DNA from: Chitinophagaceae bacterium
GTDB lineage: Bacteria > Bacteroidota > Bacteroidia > Chitinophagales > Chitinophagaceae
Length of the DNA: 8,822 nt
Reading direction: 5' to 3'
NCBI GenBank assembly: GCA_023251335.1
Contig: JAHEZA010000070.1
Location: forward strand, 1 to 8,822
The notes under the pieces were generated by a model. The model was not told where the DNA came from, made no database searches, and saw only the letters and a list, made by a program, of their open reading frames with translations. The position numbers were made by a program, and so were the translations under genes. Below, piece by piece: positions 1 to 6,736 of the stretch (position 1 is the first letter of the stretch; every line of letters begins with the position of its first letter).

Positions 1-157
1 AATGATACACGTAAGTTCATATTCAGGATGGAAGTGAAAAGGAGCATCGAAACATCTTTTATCAAATTTTTTTATCAAAAAAGAAGAAGTTCCAGGAGCA
101 GAAAGTATTTCAACGGATGCTTTCGACATTGCAAATCTTGTATTTCAGGTAGAATAA
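1..157 (+). CDS. Possible 3' end of an upstream gene (partial, frame shifted or frame uncertain)
   Basis: This is probably the tail of a gene that begins left of the window. The frame from position 1 reads plausible protein up to about residue FIKFF. The frame from position 2 reads well from about 71 onward, as IKKEEVPGAES and then a tail ending DAFDIANLVFQVE before TAA at 155-157. In the position-2 frame a TGA at 35-37 blocks anything further upstream. The two readings join at a T7 run (67-73): removing one T would give one continuous frame through ATC AAA TTT TTT ATC AAA AAA GAA. The run sits between two copies of TTTTATCAAA (57-66 and 70-79). This could be a real frameshift, a sequencing error at a homopolymer, or chance. 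I do not recognise the protein family. Nothing is seen in 158-252 except AT-rich spacer. Confidence 0.35.
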
Positions 158-252
158 TTATTAAAAATAGGATAAAATTCTCCAATATAAAGACAATATC
201 TTCATTTTCTTTCCGGATAGAACAGACTTATTTTGCTGAACATCTTCCTGTT

Positions 253-1074
253 ATGGAAACTTCGCAATTGCATTTGCCCGATTTAGATAATATGGTCTCT
301 CTTCCTGAAAGCCAAATTCAGGAGTTCCGCAAAAAAGGACATACTGTTACAAGGGGATTATTATCTCCTGAAGAGATAGATGCATATCATGAAGAGATAT
401 CTGCTGCTGCCCTGAAATACAATACAGAAAAAAGAAAAATGGAAGACCGCGATACATATGGGAAGGCTTTTTTACAAATCATGAATCTGTGGCGTCGAAA
501 TGAAAATGTGAAAAAGATTGTTATGTCAAAAAGACTGGCAAAGGTGGCTGCTGATTTGCTCGGAGTAAAAAACGTGCGTATCTATCATGACCAGGCATTA
601 TTTAAAGAACCGGGCGGAGGGCCAACACCCTGGCACCAGGATCAATATTACTGGCCGATAGATACGCACAACACCCTTACCATGTGGATGCCGTTTGTAG
701 ATATTGATGTAGATATGGGTATGCTCACTTTTGCATCCGGTTCGCAAAAAAAAGGAAGTGTTTTTAATTATGAGATTTCCGATGAGTCCGAACAGGAGTT
801 TGATAAATATGTGCGGGATAATAAATTTGAAATAAGCCGTGCCCAGACCATGAAAGCTGGTGATGCTACATGGCACTATGGATTTACAATTCACAATGCA
901 CCGGGAAATGAATCCGATAAGATGCGCGAAGTATTTACAATTATATATCTCGCTGATGATGCAAAAATTGTCCAGCCAAAAAATTCATGGCAACAAAATG
1001 ATTTAAAATCGTGGTTGATGGATAAAGAAGTAGGAACATGTGCTGATTCTGAATTGAATCCATTGGTTTTATGA
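253..1074 (+). CDS. Phytanoyl-CoA dioxygenase (PhyH) family Fe(II)/2-oxoglutarate oxygenase
   Basis: This is a 273-residue, probably cytoplasmic non-heme iron oxygenase of the PhyH family. Members couple 2-oxoglutarate decarboxylation to hydroxylation of small molecules. Visible motifs are the HxD iron-binding pair in PWHQDQYYW (His128, Asp130), the distal iron ligand His214 in the IHNAPGN segment, and Arg225 in MREVFTIIY, the usual 2-oxoglutarate carboxylate anchor. The C-terminus, CADSELNPLVL, resembles the usual end of bacterial PhyH proteins, so the gene looks complete. The frame stays open upstream to 28, but that extension (28-252) is basic and low in complexity, and another frame there reads more like protein. 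I therefore start at ATG 253; ATG 292 (MVSLPESQ) is an alternative. A weak promoter-like TTATTTTG lies at 228-235. The TGA overlaps the next ATG. The substrate is unknown, and phytanoyl-CoA itself is unlikely to be it. Confidence 0.9.
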   Translation: METSQLHLPDLDNMVSLPESQIQEFRKKGHTVTRGLLSPEEIDAYHEEISAAALKYNTEKRKMEDRDTYGKAFLQIMNLWRRNENVKKIVMSKRLAKVAADLLGVKNVRIYHDQALFKEPGGGPTPWHQDQYYWPIDTHNTLTMWMPFVDIDVDMGMLTFASGSQKKGSVFNYEISDESEQEFDKYVRDNKFEISRAQTMKAGDATWHYGFTIHNAPGNESDKMREVFTIIYLADDAKIVQPKNSWQQNDLKSWLMDKEVGTCADSELNPLVL

Positions 1075-1157
1075 AGATTACTTTAAATCGACTCCCAAGA
1101 CTCTATAAAGCGTTTGAAGATTTGCCGGCAGGAAAAAATGCAAATGGAGCAATATAA
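1071..1157 (+). CDS. 28-codon ORF overlapping the PhyH stop (hypothetical small protein)
   Basis: A short frame starts at ATG 1071, which overlaps the oxygenase TGA as ATGA, the classic layout for translational coupling. It ends at TAA 1155-1157, five bases before the esterase ATG. The peptide begins MKITLNRLPRLYKAFEDLP and ends AGKNANGAI. It is slightly basic, has no signal peptide, no membrane segment and no cysteine, and has an amphipathic-looking middle. It fills the gap between two co-directional genes almost exactly. I do not recognise it. It could be a real microprotein, a precursor-like peptide, the stump of a longer lost gene, or a chance ORF that only serves to keep ribosomes moving to the esterase. 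Confidence 0.4.
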   Translation: MKITLNRLPRLYKAFEDLPAGKNANGAI

Positions 1158-1162
1158 TTTAA

Positions 1163-2023
1163 ATGAAAAACCAGGAAATCCAAGTAACCGAAATCTCAAG
1201 TCCGGAATTTGAGAATGATTTTTTAAAGTATATTTCCGTTGAATCCAAAAATCTCAGTGGGCGGGGCGATATTTGTGTATTCGTCCCTCCCGGAGCTGAA
1301 AAGCTCACTGATTGCCCATTGGTTATTTTGCTAACCGGAGTGCAAGGACACTCCTGGAGTTGGTCATTAAGAAGTGGCATTCATTTTTCTGTTTTGGAGA
1401 TGATCAAAAAGAAGTTGATTCCGCCGCTGGTGATAGCCATGCCCTCTGATGGATTATTATCGGGCGATGGTTCAGTCTGTCTTCTTCCCAATAATTTTAA
1501 TTTTGAGAAATGGATAGCCGAAGATGTGCCGGTAGCCATAAAAAAATCGATTCCTGCAATTAGCGGAAAATCTAAATTATTTATCGGAGGATTATCGATG
1601 GGCGGTTTTGGTGCCTTTAAAATAGGAGCAAAATATCATAACATCTTTACGGCAATTGCGGCGCATTCTTCTATCACTAACCAGCGGGAATTAAAATTAG
1701 TTGCAGAAGAAAATTTCTCAGACTTTGAACAGGAAGACAAATCTGAAGAAGGCGTACTGGATACGCTTCTGAAATATAAGCATCATCTTCCCCCCTTCAG
1801 TTTTGATTGTGGTGCCGCTGATACACTTCTTGAAAGTAACAGGCTGCTCCATCAGCAATTGATAGAAAATAATATAGCTCATGATTATGAAGAATATGAA
1901 GGTGGCCATGAATGGGCTTATTGGCAAGAACATATCATAGATTCCATGCTTTTCTTTTCGAGGTATTTTTCCGCAGAAAAAGATGTGGAAGTTTATATGA
2001 ATGAATTGAAACAAGATTGCTGA
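1163..2023 (+). CDS. Esterase D-like alpha/beta hydrolase
   Basis: This is a 286-residue serine hydrolase of the esterase D type (PF00756: S-formylglutathione hydrolases, ferric-enterobactin esterases, mycolyltransferases). The nucleophile elbow is IGGLSMGGFG with Ser145. The acid is probably Asp220 in FDCGAADTLL and the base His249 in YEGGHEWAYW, which gives a complete triad in the right order. The oxyanion region lies near LLTGVQGHSWSW (57-68). No signal peptide is visible, so it is probably cytoplasmic. The start at ATG 1163 lies five bases after the preceding 28-codon ORF; GGAG at 1146-1149 is too far upstream to be a clear ribosome site. It is probably co-transcribed with the oxygenase and may hydrolyse an ester or thioester of the same pathway. 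S-formylglutathione hydrolase itself is less likely, because no formaldehyde dehydrogenase gene lies nearby. The substrate is unknown. Confidence 0.85.
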   Translation: MKNQEIQVTEISSPEFENDFLKYISVESKNLSGRGDICVFVPPGAEKLTDCPLVILLTGVQGHSWSWSLRSGIHFSVLEMIKKKLIPPLVIAMPSDGLLSGDGSVCLLPNNFNFEKWIAEDVPVAIKKSIPAISGKSKLFIGGLSMGGFGAFKIGAKYHNIFTAIAAHSSITNQRELKLVAEENFSDFEQEDKSEEGVLDTLLKYKHHLPPFSFDCGAADTLLESNRLLHQQLIENNIAHDYEEYEGGHEWAYWQEHIIDSMLFFSRYFSAEKDVEVYMNELKQDC

Positions 2024-2079
2024 GCCTTTTACCGGTATCATTACGATTTCATATTTCCACCTGTCAGTGGGTTTAAAGC

Positions 2080-3093
2080 TTAAGAAATTAACAAACTACA
2101 TCCTCTCACGTCACTCAAATCTCTTCTGCCCAACACTTCAAACGTACCATCTTTGTGAATTTTCCCTACGTCATCTGTAGCGATAAAGCAACAGGAATAG
2201 ATATTGGCGAGGTCAATTATGTTGATTAATCCGCTTAATGGTTTTAAGGTTTTTGACGATGAACAAACAGCAAACGGATCGTTGTATTCTCTCACCAACA
2301 CTTTCATCCACGGCGGCGTACGAAAGATTCCTTTCCCCCCGGAATAAGCCTGTGAAAGCAATTCCGTCATTCCATATTCTGAATGAATTGTTTTCAACCC
2401 CAACTTGGTTTTTAAGGAAACATGCACTTCTTCCCTGGTTATTTCTTCCCGTTTTCCTTTCATGCCACCTGTTTCCATCACGATGGTGTTTTGCAGTTTC
2501 ATAGGATGATTTTCGGCAAAGTCGAGCAGGGCATACGTAACGCCAATTAATAAAGTTGGCTGGCCAATGATTTCATTATGGGCCAATGTTTGGTAGAGTT
2601 TTTCATGATCGTGTAAGTAAAACCCGCTATTGCGGTTGTCACTTTTCTTTATAAGATCTTCTACCATTGCAATGAGAGAAGAATTTTTCCTTTCCAGGTA
2701 TCCCGGTAATAAACCAAGAACACACCACTTCGATGGGTTTCCGTAAAATAGTTCAAAGCCTTCAGTAAAACTTTGTTTATAAAGAGACATATTTTTTACC
2801 AAATGATTGCTGGTATTGCTTCCTGTGGTGCCGCTGCTTTCAAAAATAATTTCCGGTTTAAAATCGGTTGTCGCTACTTTGTGCGTCTTAAAAAAAGAGA
2901 TTGGCAAAAAAGGAATTTTATCGGTTGCTGTTACCTCATGCGGCATAATCCCCAGGGAATCTATATATTTTTGATACAACCCATTATTGCTATATTGCCA
3001 GTGAAAGATATCCAGGCACAGGGAGGAAAAGTTATAATAACTAACATTAAAAATTTTATTTTCCCAATCTTGTATTTGTAACTTTTTATTCAG
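2080..3093 (-). CDS. LuxE-family acyl-protein synthetase (start codon uncertain, possibly CTG)
   Basis: This is an adenylate-forming enzyme of the LuxE family (PF04443). In luminous bacteria LuxE activates a fatty acid with ATP and carries it as an acyl-protein; non-luminous Bacteroidota have homologues of unknown role. Numbered from codon 3093, the AMP-binding loop is SSGTTGS (86-92), the A5-like motif is EYGMTE (239-244), and the C-terminal region reads IATDDVGKI then DGTFEVLGRRDLSD and RGCS (330-333). Cys332 could correspond to the acyl-carrying cysteine region of LuxE, but this is not proven. The first ATG/GTG/TTG-type start giving a long frame is TTG 2979. However, the open frame continues upstream with family-like sequence (LCLDIFHWQYSNNGLYQKY) to a TAA at 3099-3097. 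The usable start may be CTG 3093-3091, giving 337 residues, close to the family's usual length. ATA 3075 and ATT 3054 are other near-cognate options. The gene is convergent with the esterase and divergent from the lipoprotein. Confidence 0.85.
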   Translation of the reverse strand: MNKKLQIQDWENKIFNVSYYNFSSLCLDIFHWQYSNNGLYQKYIDSLGIMPHEVTATDKIPFLPISFFKTHKVATTDFKPEIIFESSGTTGSNTSNHLVKNMSLYKQSFTEGFELFYGNPSKWCVLGLLPGYLERKNSSLIAMVEDLIKKSDNRNSGFYLHDHEKLYQTLAHNEIIGQPTLLIGVTYALLDFAENHPMKLQNTIVMETGGMKGKREEITREEVHVSLKTKLGLKTIHSEYGMTELLSQAYSGGKGIFRTPPWMKVLVREYNDPFAVCSSSKTLKPLSGLINIIDLANIYSCCFIATDDVGKIHKDGTFEVLGRRDLSDVRGCSLLIS

Positions 3094-3112
3094 GTTTTAA
3101 TAATTAAATTTG
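3083..3112 (+). promoter_or_regulatory. Bacteroidota-type promoter for the lipoprotein/UbiA-like unit
   Basis: TAAATTTG at 3105-3112 matches the Bacteroidota -7 consensus TAnnTTTG exactly. A TTTT at 3083-3086 stands 18 bases upstream, where the weaker -33 TTTG element is expected. Transcription would begin near 3117, leaving a leader of about 14 bases before ATG 3131. The upstream half overlaps the 5' end of the divergent LuxE-like gene, so the two transcription units probably interfere. It is identified by motif match only. Confidence 0.45.
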
Positions 3113-3130
3113 GAGAATTAAAATACAAAG

Positions 3131-3583
3131 ATGCGATACACTCTCTTATTTTCAATATTCTTATTTATAACATTCATATCCTGCAGTAAAGAGAAATATA
3201 GTACCACACCTTCATTAGCCTTTAAAAACGTAAGTACTACTGAGCTTCATTCAGGAGAAATAATAATCTTTACCCTTTCTTTCACTCATAAAGGTGATTT
3301 GTCAGGTAATATTTTTGTACAGGAACTGGTGCCGAAGTGTTCGGGAAACGAAATAGATTCTATTAATACCCCTTATGACATCCCTACTTTTCCTGCTTCT
3401 GAAAATCAAAAAGGTGAAATCACTGTTACCTACGGTTACAACGTGGCAGGATATAGCCCCATTACGCAGCCGCAATGTTCACCAAGAAATGATACTGCAA
3501 TATTTCGGTTTGTTTTAAAGGATAATAAAAATCACGTAAGTGATACGTTATCTTCTCCACCGGTAGTTATTTATGCACAATAA
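3131..3583 (+). CDS. Small lipoprotein of unknown function
   Basis: This 150-residue lipoprotein precursor has a short N-region (MRYT), a hydrophobic stretch (residues 5-17) and a lipobox ending ISC, with Cys18 as the predicted lipidated residue. The sequence after the cysteine, SKEKY, is a partial match to the K-(D/E)2 surface-export signal known from Bacteroidota, so exposure on the outer face of the outer membrane is possible. The mature part alternates hydrophobic and polar residues, as in IIIFTLSFTHKG, GEITVTYGYN and AIFRFVLKD, which suggests one beta-sandwich (immunoglobulin-like) domain. Two further cysteines, Cys70 (VPKCSGN) and Cys116 (QPQCSPR), could form a disulfide. I recognise no enzyme motif. 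The gene lies 15 bases upstream of the UbiA-like gene and probably shares its transcript, but any functional link is unknown. Confidence 0.8.
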   Translation: MRYTLLFSIFLFITFISCSKEKYSTTPSLAFKNVSTTELHSGEIIIFTLSFTHKGDLSGNIFVQELVPKCSGNEIDSINTPYDIPTFPASENQKGEITVTYGYNVAGYSPITQPQCSPRNDTAIFRFVLKDNKNHVSDTLSSPPVVIYAQ

Positions 3584-3598
3584 ATATTTATCAATAAC

Positions 3599-4447
3599 GT
3601 GTGGATCAAGAAATTTTTTGAGTTTATTTTATTTGGCAGCATTTTTATTGCTTTGTGCGCGGTTGCCTTTTGCATGGAGACCAACATCGTGTTAGGAGTT
3701 CCTTTAAATCATTTTAGCTTTTACTGTTTTGTTTTTGGCGCCACGCTGGCTCAGTACAATCTTCATTACGTTGCAAAAAAAATAGCCGTAAAAGATTCTG
3801 AGCGACTGAGTTGGTCCCTTAACAACAGAAATATTCATCTCATTCTTTTAATGACAGGAATAGCATTGATTCTATTCAGTTTTTTTACTTTTCATTTGAA
3901 ACATTATGCAATCCTTATTTGCCTTGGAGGTATCGCATTTTTGTATTCATTTCCTGTTATTCCGTTTGGTAAAAAAAAGCGCATTAAAGATTACGGTGTT
4001 TTGAAAATTATCACCCTTTCTTTATTGTGGACATTGGTAACGGTGTGGTTCCCTGTGAACAGCATGAATGTTGAAACCAACATTTTTATTTTTGTTTTTG
4101 TAAAAAGATTTGTTTTCATGTTTATTCTTTGTTTACTGTTCGATGTAAGGGATGTCGAAATTGACAGTAATCAACAGATCAATACGCTGGCCGTATTTCT
4201 GGGAAAAAGGAAATCCTATTTTTTGGCATACGCTTCCTTGATTGTCTTTGTAGCATTATCTGTTGCCCAGTACCATTATTTTCCACAGTCAGCATTTCTT
4301 CCTGCGATGCTTCTGTCTGCTGCCGCCACTTTTGTAACGATAGAAATTACTAAAAAAAGTAATTCTGATTTTGTTTATCTCGCGGGTATTGATGGAATGA
4401 TGCTCTTGCAGGCAGCACTGGTTTACCTATTCAGCTTAAAACAATAA
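3599..4447 (+). CDS. UbiA-like polytopic membrane protein with degenerate first motif
   Basis: A 282-residue integral inner-membrane protein with about nine hydrophobic segments (near 6-25, 38-52, 79-98, 102-123, 133-153, 161-181, 195-217, 221-240 and 258-280), the usual count for UbiA-superfamily prenyltransferases. The second Asp-rich motif is clear: FDVRDVEIDS, with Asp182, Asp185 and Asp189. The conserved basic loop IPFGKKKRIKDYGVLK (121-136) also fits. The first motif, normally NDxxDxxxD at the end of TM2, is replaced by AQYNLHYVAKK (51-61) and has no Asp. Canonical prenyl-diphosphate binding at that site is therefore doubtful. It may be a divergent Bacteroidota subfamily with another substrate. 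The start is GTG 3599; there is no upstream ATG in frame before the TAA, and the next ATG (3674) would remove TM1. No quinone or carotenoid genes are adjacent. Confidence 0.75.
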   Translation: MWIKKFFEFILFGSIFIALCAVAFCMETNIVLGVPLNHFSFYCFVFGATLAQYNLHYVAKKIAVKDSERLSWSLNNRNIHLILLMTGIALILFSFFTFHLKHYAILICLGGIAFLYSFPVIPFGKKKRIKDYGVLKIITLSLLWTLVTVWFPVNSMNVETNIFIFVFVKRFVFMFILCLLFDVRDVEIDSNQQINTLAVFLGKRKSYFLAYASLIVFVALSVAQYHYFPQSAFLPAMLLSAAATFVTIEITKKSNSDFVYLAGIDGMMLLQAALVYLFSLKQ

Positions 4448-4452
4448 ATTTG
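4422..4452 (+). promoter_or_regulatory. Bacteroidota-type promoter for the M42 peptidase gene
   Basis: TAAATTTG at 4445-4452 matches TAnnTTTG exactly, and TTTA at 4422-4425 lies 19 bases upstream as a near match to the -33 TTTG. The first three bases of the octamer are the TAA stop codon of the UbiA-like gene, so the promoter is built into the end of that gene. Transcription would begin near 4457, giving a leader of about 29 AT-rich bases before ATG 4486. It is the same octamer as the one ahead of the lipoprotein. It is identified by motif only. Confidence 0.5.
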
Positions 4453-4485
4453 CATTTCATAAAAAAGAAAATTAAATAATTACCA

Positions 4486-5592
4486 ATGGCAAAAGCAAAA
4501 AAATCACTTTTTAGTATCAGCGATAAATCAATGGATTTTCTTCGGACTTATATGAATACGGCATCACCCGTAGGTTCTGAAACCGCAGGCCAGAAAGTTT
4601 GGCTTAACTATATCAAAAACTATGTGGACGACACGTTTACCGATCCTTATGGAACCGCTGTTGGGGTTGTTAATCCGGGCAAAGCGTTTAAAGTAGTTAT
4701 CGAAGCGCACGCAGATGAAATTAGCTGGTTTGTAAATTATATTAATGCGGAAGGATTAATTTATTTGAAAAGGAATGGTGGAGTAGATCACCAGATTGCT
4801 CCATCACACCGCGTAAATATTCATGGAAAGAAAGGAGTTGTAAAGGCAGTTTTTGGATGGCCTGCCATACACACGCGGCATGGAAATAACGGTGAAAAGG
4901 AGCAGCAACCCAAAGTGGAAAATCTTTTTTTAGACTGCGGCGCAAGGAATAAAAAAGAAGCAGAAGATTTAGGAATTCATGTAGGCGCGGTAGTTACTTA
5001 TGCAGATGGATTCGATGAGTTAGCTTATGGAAACCTCATCGGACGGGCGTTTGACAATCGCATTGGCGGATTTATGATTGCTGAAGTAGCCAGGTTATTA
5101 AAAGAAAACAAAAAAACAATTCCATATTCCTTGTATATCGTAAATGCAGTACAGGAAGAAATTGGCTTGCGCGGCGCAGAGATGATAGCGAGAAGAATTA
5201 AGCCTGATGCAGCAATCATAACGGATGTAACACATGATTCTACAACGCCTATGATCAACAAAAATATTCATGGGGATACTGCGTGCGGAAAAGGTCCTGC
5301 ATTAACATATGGTCCCGCTGTTCACAATAAACTATTGGGCTTAATTGAAAATGTAGCCGCGAAAAATAAAATCCCTGTTCAGTTGCAGGCGGTGAGCCGT
5401 AGCACCGGCACCGATACGGATTCGTTTGCTTATGCTAATGATGGCTGTCCTTCAGCATTAATCTCAATACCCTTACGTTATATGCACACTACGGTAGAGA
5501 TGCTTCATAGAGATGATGTGCGGAACACCATCAGGCTTATCTATGAAAGTGTATTGGCACTAACTCCTAAAACAAATTTGAGTTACTTTTAA
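4486..5592 (+). CDS. M42-family metallopeptidase (glutamyl aminopeptidase/FrvX-like)
   Basis: A 368-residue cytosolic di-metal aminopeptidase of family M42. Family members form large tetrahedral dodecamers that trim peptides released by the proteasome or by ATP-dependent proteases. All expected active-site elements are visible: His75 and Asp77 in EAHADEIS, the bridging Asp190 in RAFDNRIGG, the general base Glu224 and ligand Glu225 in VQEEIGLRG, Asp247 in ITDVTHD, and His334 in RYMHTTVEM. The inserted PDZ-like/lid domain lies between about residues 80 and 180. The length is normal for M42, and the start at ATG 4486 gives a short basic N-terminus (MAKAKK). The gene is often annotated endoglucanase M or FrvX after early misnaming; peptidase is the safer call. 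It has its own candidate promoter and lies 86 bases upstream of bioB, so read-through into bioB is possible. Confidence 0.93.
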   Translation: MAKAKKSLFSISDKSMDFLRTYMNTASPVGSETAGQKVWLNYIKNYVDDTFTDPYGTAVGVVNPGKAFKVVIEAHADEISWFVNYINAEGLIYLKRNGGVDHQIAPSHRVNIHGKKGVVKAVFGWPAIHTRHGNNGEKEQQPKVENLFLDCGARNKKEAEDLGIHVGAVVTYADGFDELAYGNLIGRAFDNRIGGFMIAEVARLLKENKKTIPYSLYIVNAVQEEIGLRGAEMIARRIKPDAAIITDVTHDSTTPMINKNIHGDTACGKGPALTYGPAVHNKLLGLIENVAAKNKIPVQLQAVSRSTGTDTDSFAYANDGCPSALISIPLRYMHTTVEMLHRDDVRNTIRLIYESVLALTPKTNLSYF

Positions 5593-5678
5593 GAACGGAA
5601 TAAAATTTTTTGAAATCAACAAACGAAGAAATAATCAGGAATCTTATTTACTAATTAACCAATAAACCATTCGATGAA

Positions 5679-6668
5679 ATGCAAATAAGAAACGACTGGA
5701 CAAAGGAAGAAATCTCTGAAATTTACAATACGCCTTTATTAGAGCTTATTTATAAAGCGTCTAACGTTCACCGTGAATACCAGGAAACGGGGGAGGTGCA
5801 GGTATGTACCTTGCTTTCCATAAAGACCGGTGGCTGTCCTGAAGATTGCGCTTACTGCCCCCAGGCCGCGCGTTACAACACTGGCGTGGATGTACAGGCT
5901 TTGATGAAGAAAGACGAAGTGCTGGCTTATGCGCAACGGGCAAAAGATGCGGGCTCAACAAGATTCTGTATGGGCGCTGCATGGCGCGAAGTAAGGGATA
6001 ACCGCGATTTTGACCGTGTACTCGAAATGGTAAAAGGAGTAAACAAAATGGGAATGGAGGTTTGCTGTACAATGGGGATGCTTTCTGAAAGCCAGGCAGA
6101 AAAATTGCAGGCTGCCGGTTTATATGCATACAATCATAATGTGGATACATCTGAAGAACATTATGCAGATGTTATTACCACACGCACTTATGACGACCGC
6201 CTGAAAACATTAGGTAATGTTCGCAAAGCCGGTATCAGCGTTTGTAGCGGTGGCATTATTGGTTTGGGCGAAACTCATGAAGACAGAATTGGAATGCTGC
6301 ATACTTTATCAACATTACCTTCACATCCGGGAAGCGTTCCTATCAATGCATTGGTACGGGTAAAGGGAACACCGTTGGAAGGCAATCAGAAAGTAAATAT
6401 ATGGGACATGATAAGAATGATTGCTACGGCAAGGATTATCATGCCGAAAGCAATGGTACGATTAAGCGCAGGCCGTACTGAAATGACGGTTGCCGAACAG
6501 GCATTGTGTTTTATGGCCGGCGCCAATTCAATATTCTCCGGAGAAAAATTATTAACCACACCCAATCCTGATTTTGACCAGGATAAAATGATGTTCGAAT
6601 TATTAGGATTAAAACCAAGAGAATCTTTTAAAGATGCCGCTACGGCAGCTGAAGGAAGTTTTTTTTGA
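5679..6668 (+). CDS. bioB: Biotin synthase BioB
   Basis: A 329-residue radical SAM enzyme that inserts sulfur into dethiobiotin, the last step of biotin synthesis. The radical SAM cluster motif CPEDCAYC supplies Cys53, Cys57 and Cys60. The ligands of the sacrificial [2Fe-2S] cluster are all present: Cys97 (RFCMGAAW), Cys129 (MEVCCTMG), Cys189 ([12 protein letters not shown]) and Arg261 (VRLSAGR). These positions match the E. coli enzyme within one residue. The YNHNVDTS segment and [10 protein letters not shown] are also family signatures. Length and ends are normal and the gene looks intact. The start is ATG 5679; an ATG five bases upstream opens only a four-codon ORF in another frame. No other bio genes are in the window, so the biotin pathway is split in this genome or completed beyond the window. 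I see no BirA-type operator in the 86-base upstream gap. Confidence 0.97.
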   Translation: MQIRNDWTKEEISEIYNTPLLELIYKASNVHREYQETGEVQVCTLLSIKTGGCPEDCAYCPQAARYNTGVDVQALMKKDEVLAYAQRAKDAGSTRFCMGAAWREVRDNRDFDRVLEMVKGVNKMGMEVCCTMGMLSESQAEKLQAAGLYAYNHNVDTSEEHYADVITTRTYDDRLKTLGNVRKAGISVCSGGIIGLGETHEDRIGMLHTLSTLPSHPGSVPINALVRVKGTPLEGNQKVNIWDMIRMIATARIIMPKAMVRLSAGRTEMTVAEQALCFMAGANSIFSGEKLLTTPNPDFDQDKMMFELLGLKPRESFKDAATAAEGSFF

Positions 6669-6707
6669 TGTAGGCAAAATTGATAAGATAGAAATCGTGC
6701 ATTCTGT

Positions 6708-6736
6708 AAAAATCAGGACTTACGTCCTTCGTTTTT
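6708..6736. terminator. Bidirectional intrinsic-type terminator between bioB and the MFS gene
   Basis: A hairpin with stem AGGAC (6715-6719), loop TTAC and stem GTCCT (6724-6728) is flanked by A5 (6708-6712) on the left and T5 (6732-6736) on the right. A T-tract therefore follows the stem on either strand, as expected between two convergent genes. The stem is only 5 bp, so its strength is uncertain. On the - strand the MFS stop codon (TAA, 6737-6735) overlaps the tract. Confidence 0.55.

Noticed and set aside
28..252. N-terminal extension of the PhyH reading frame (75 extra residues)
   Set aside because: The extension is basic and low in complexity, has no PhyH homology that I can see, and overlaps a different frame that reads more like protein. 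The family's usual length fits a start at 253 or 292.
2030..2037. Palindrome TACCGGTA after the esterase stop
   Set aside because: An isolated 8-base palindrome with no second copy nearby is expected by chance.
2057..2070. Hairpin CCAC-CTGTCA-GTGG in the convergent gap between esterase and LuxE-like gene
   Set aside because: The 4-bp stem has only a short run of T after it, so it is too weak to call a terminator, although its position would suit one.
5674..5688. Four-codon ORF overlapping the bioB start
   Set aside because: The ATG lies five bases before the bioB ATG in another frame. It is too short to support a leader peptide and is likely a chance event in an AT-rich leader.
5761..6150. 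Antisense open frames inside bioB, the M42 gene, the esterase and the MFS gene
   Set aside because: They lie wholly within strongly supported genes, show no family signature and have compositions typical of shadow frames.
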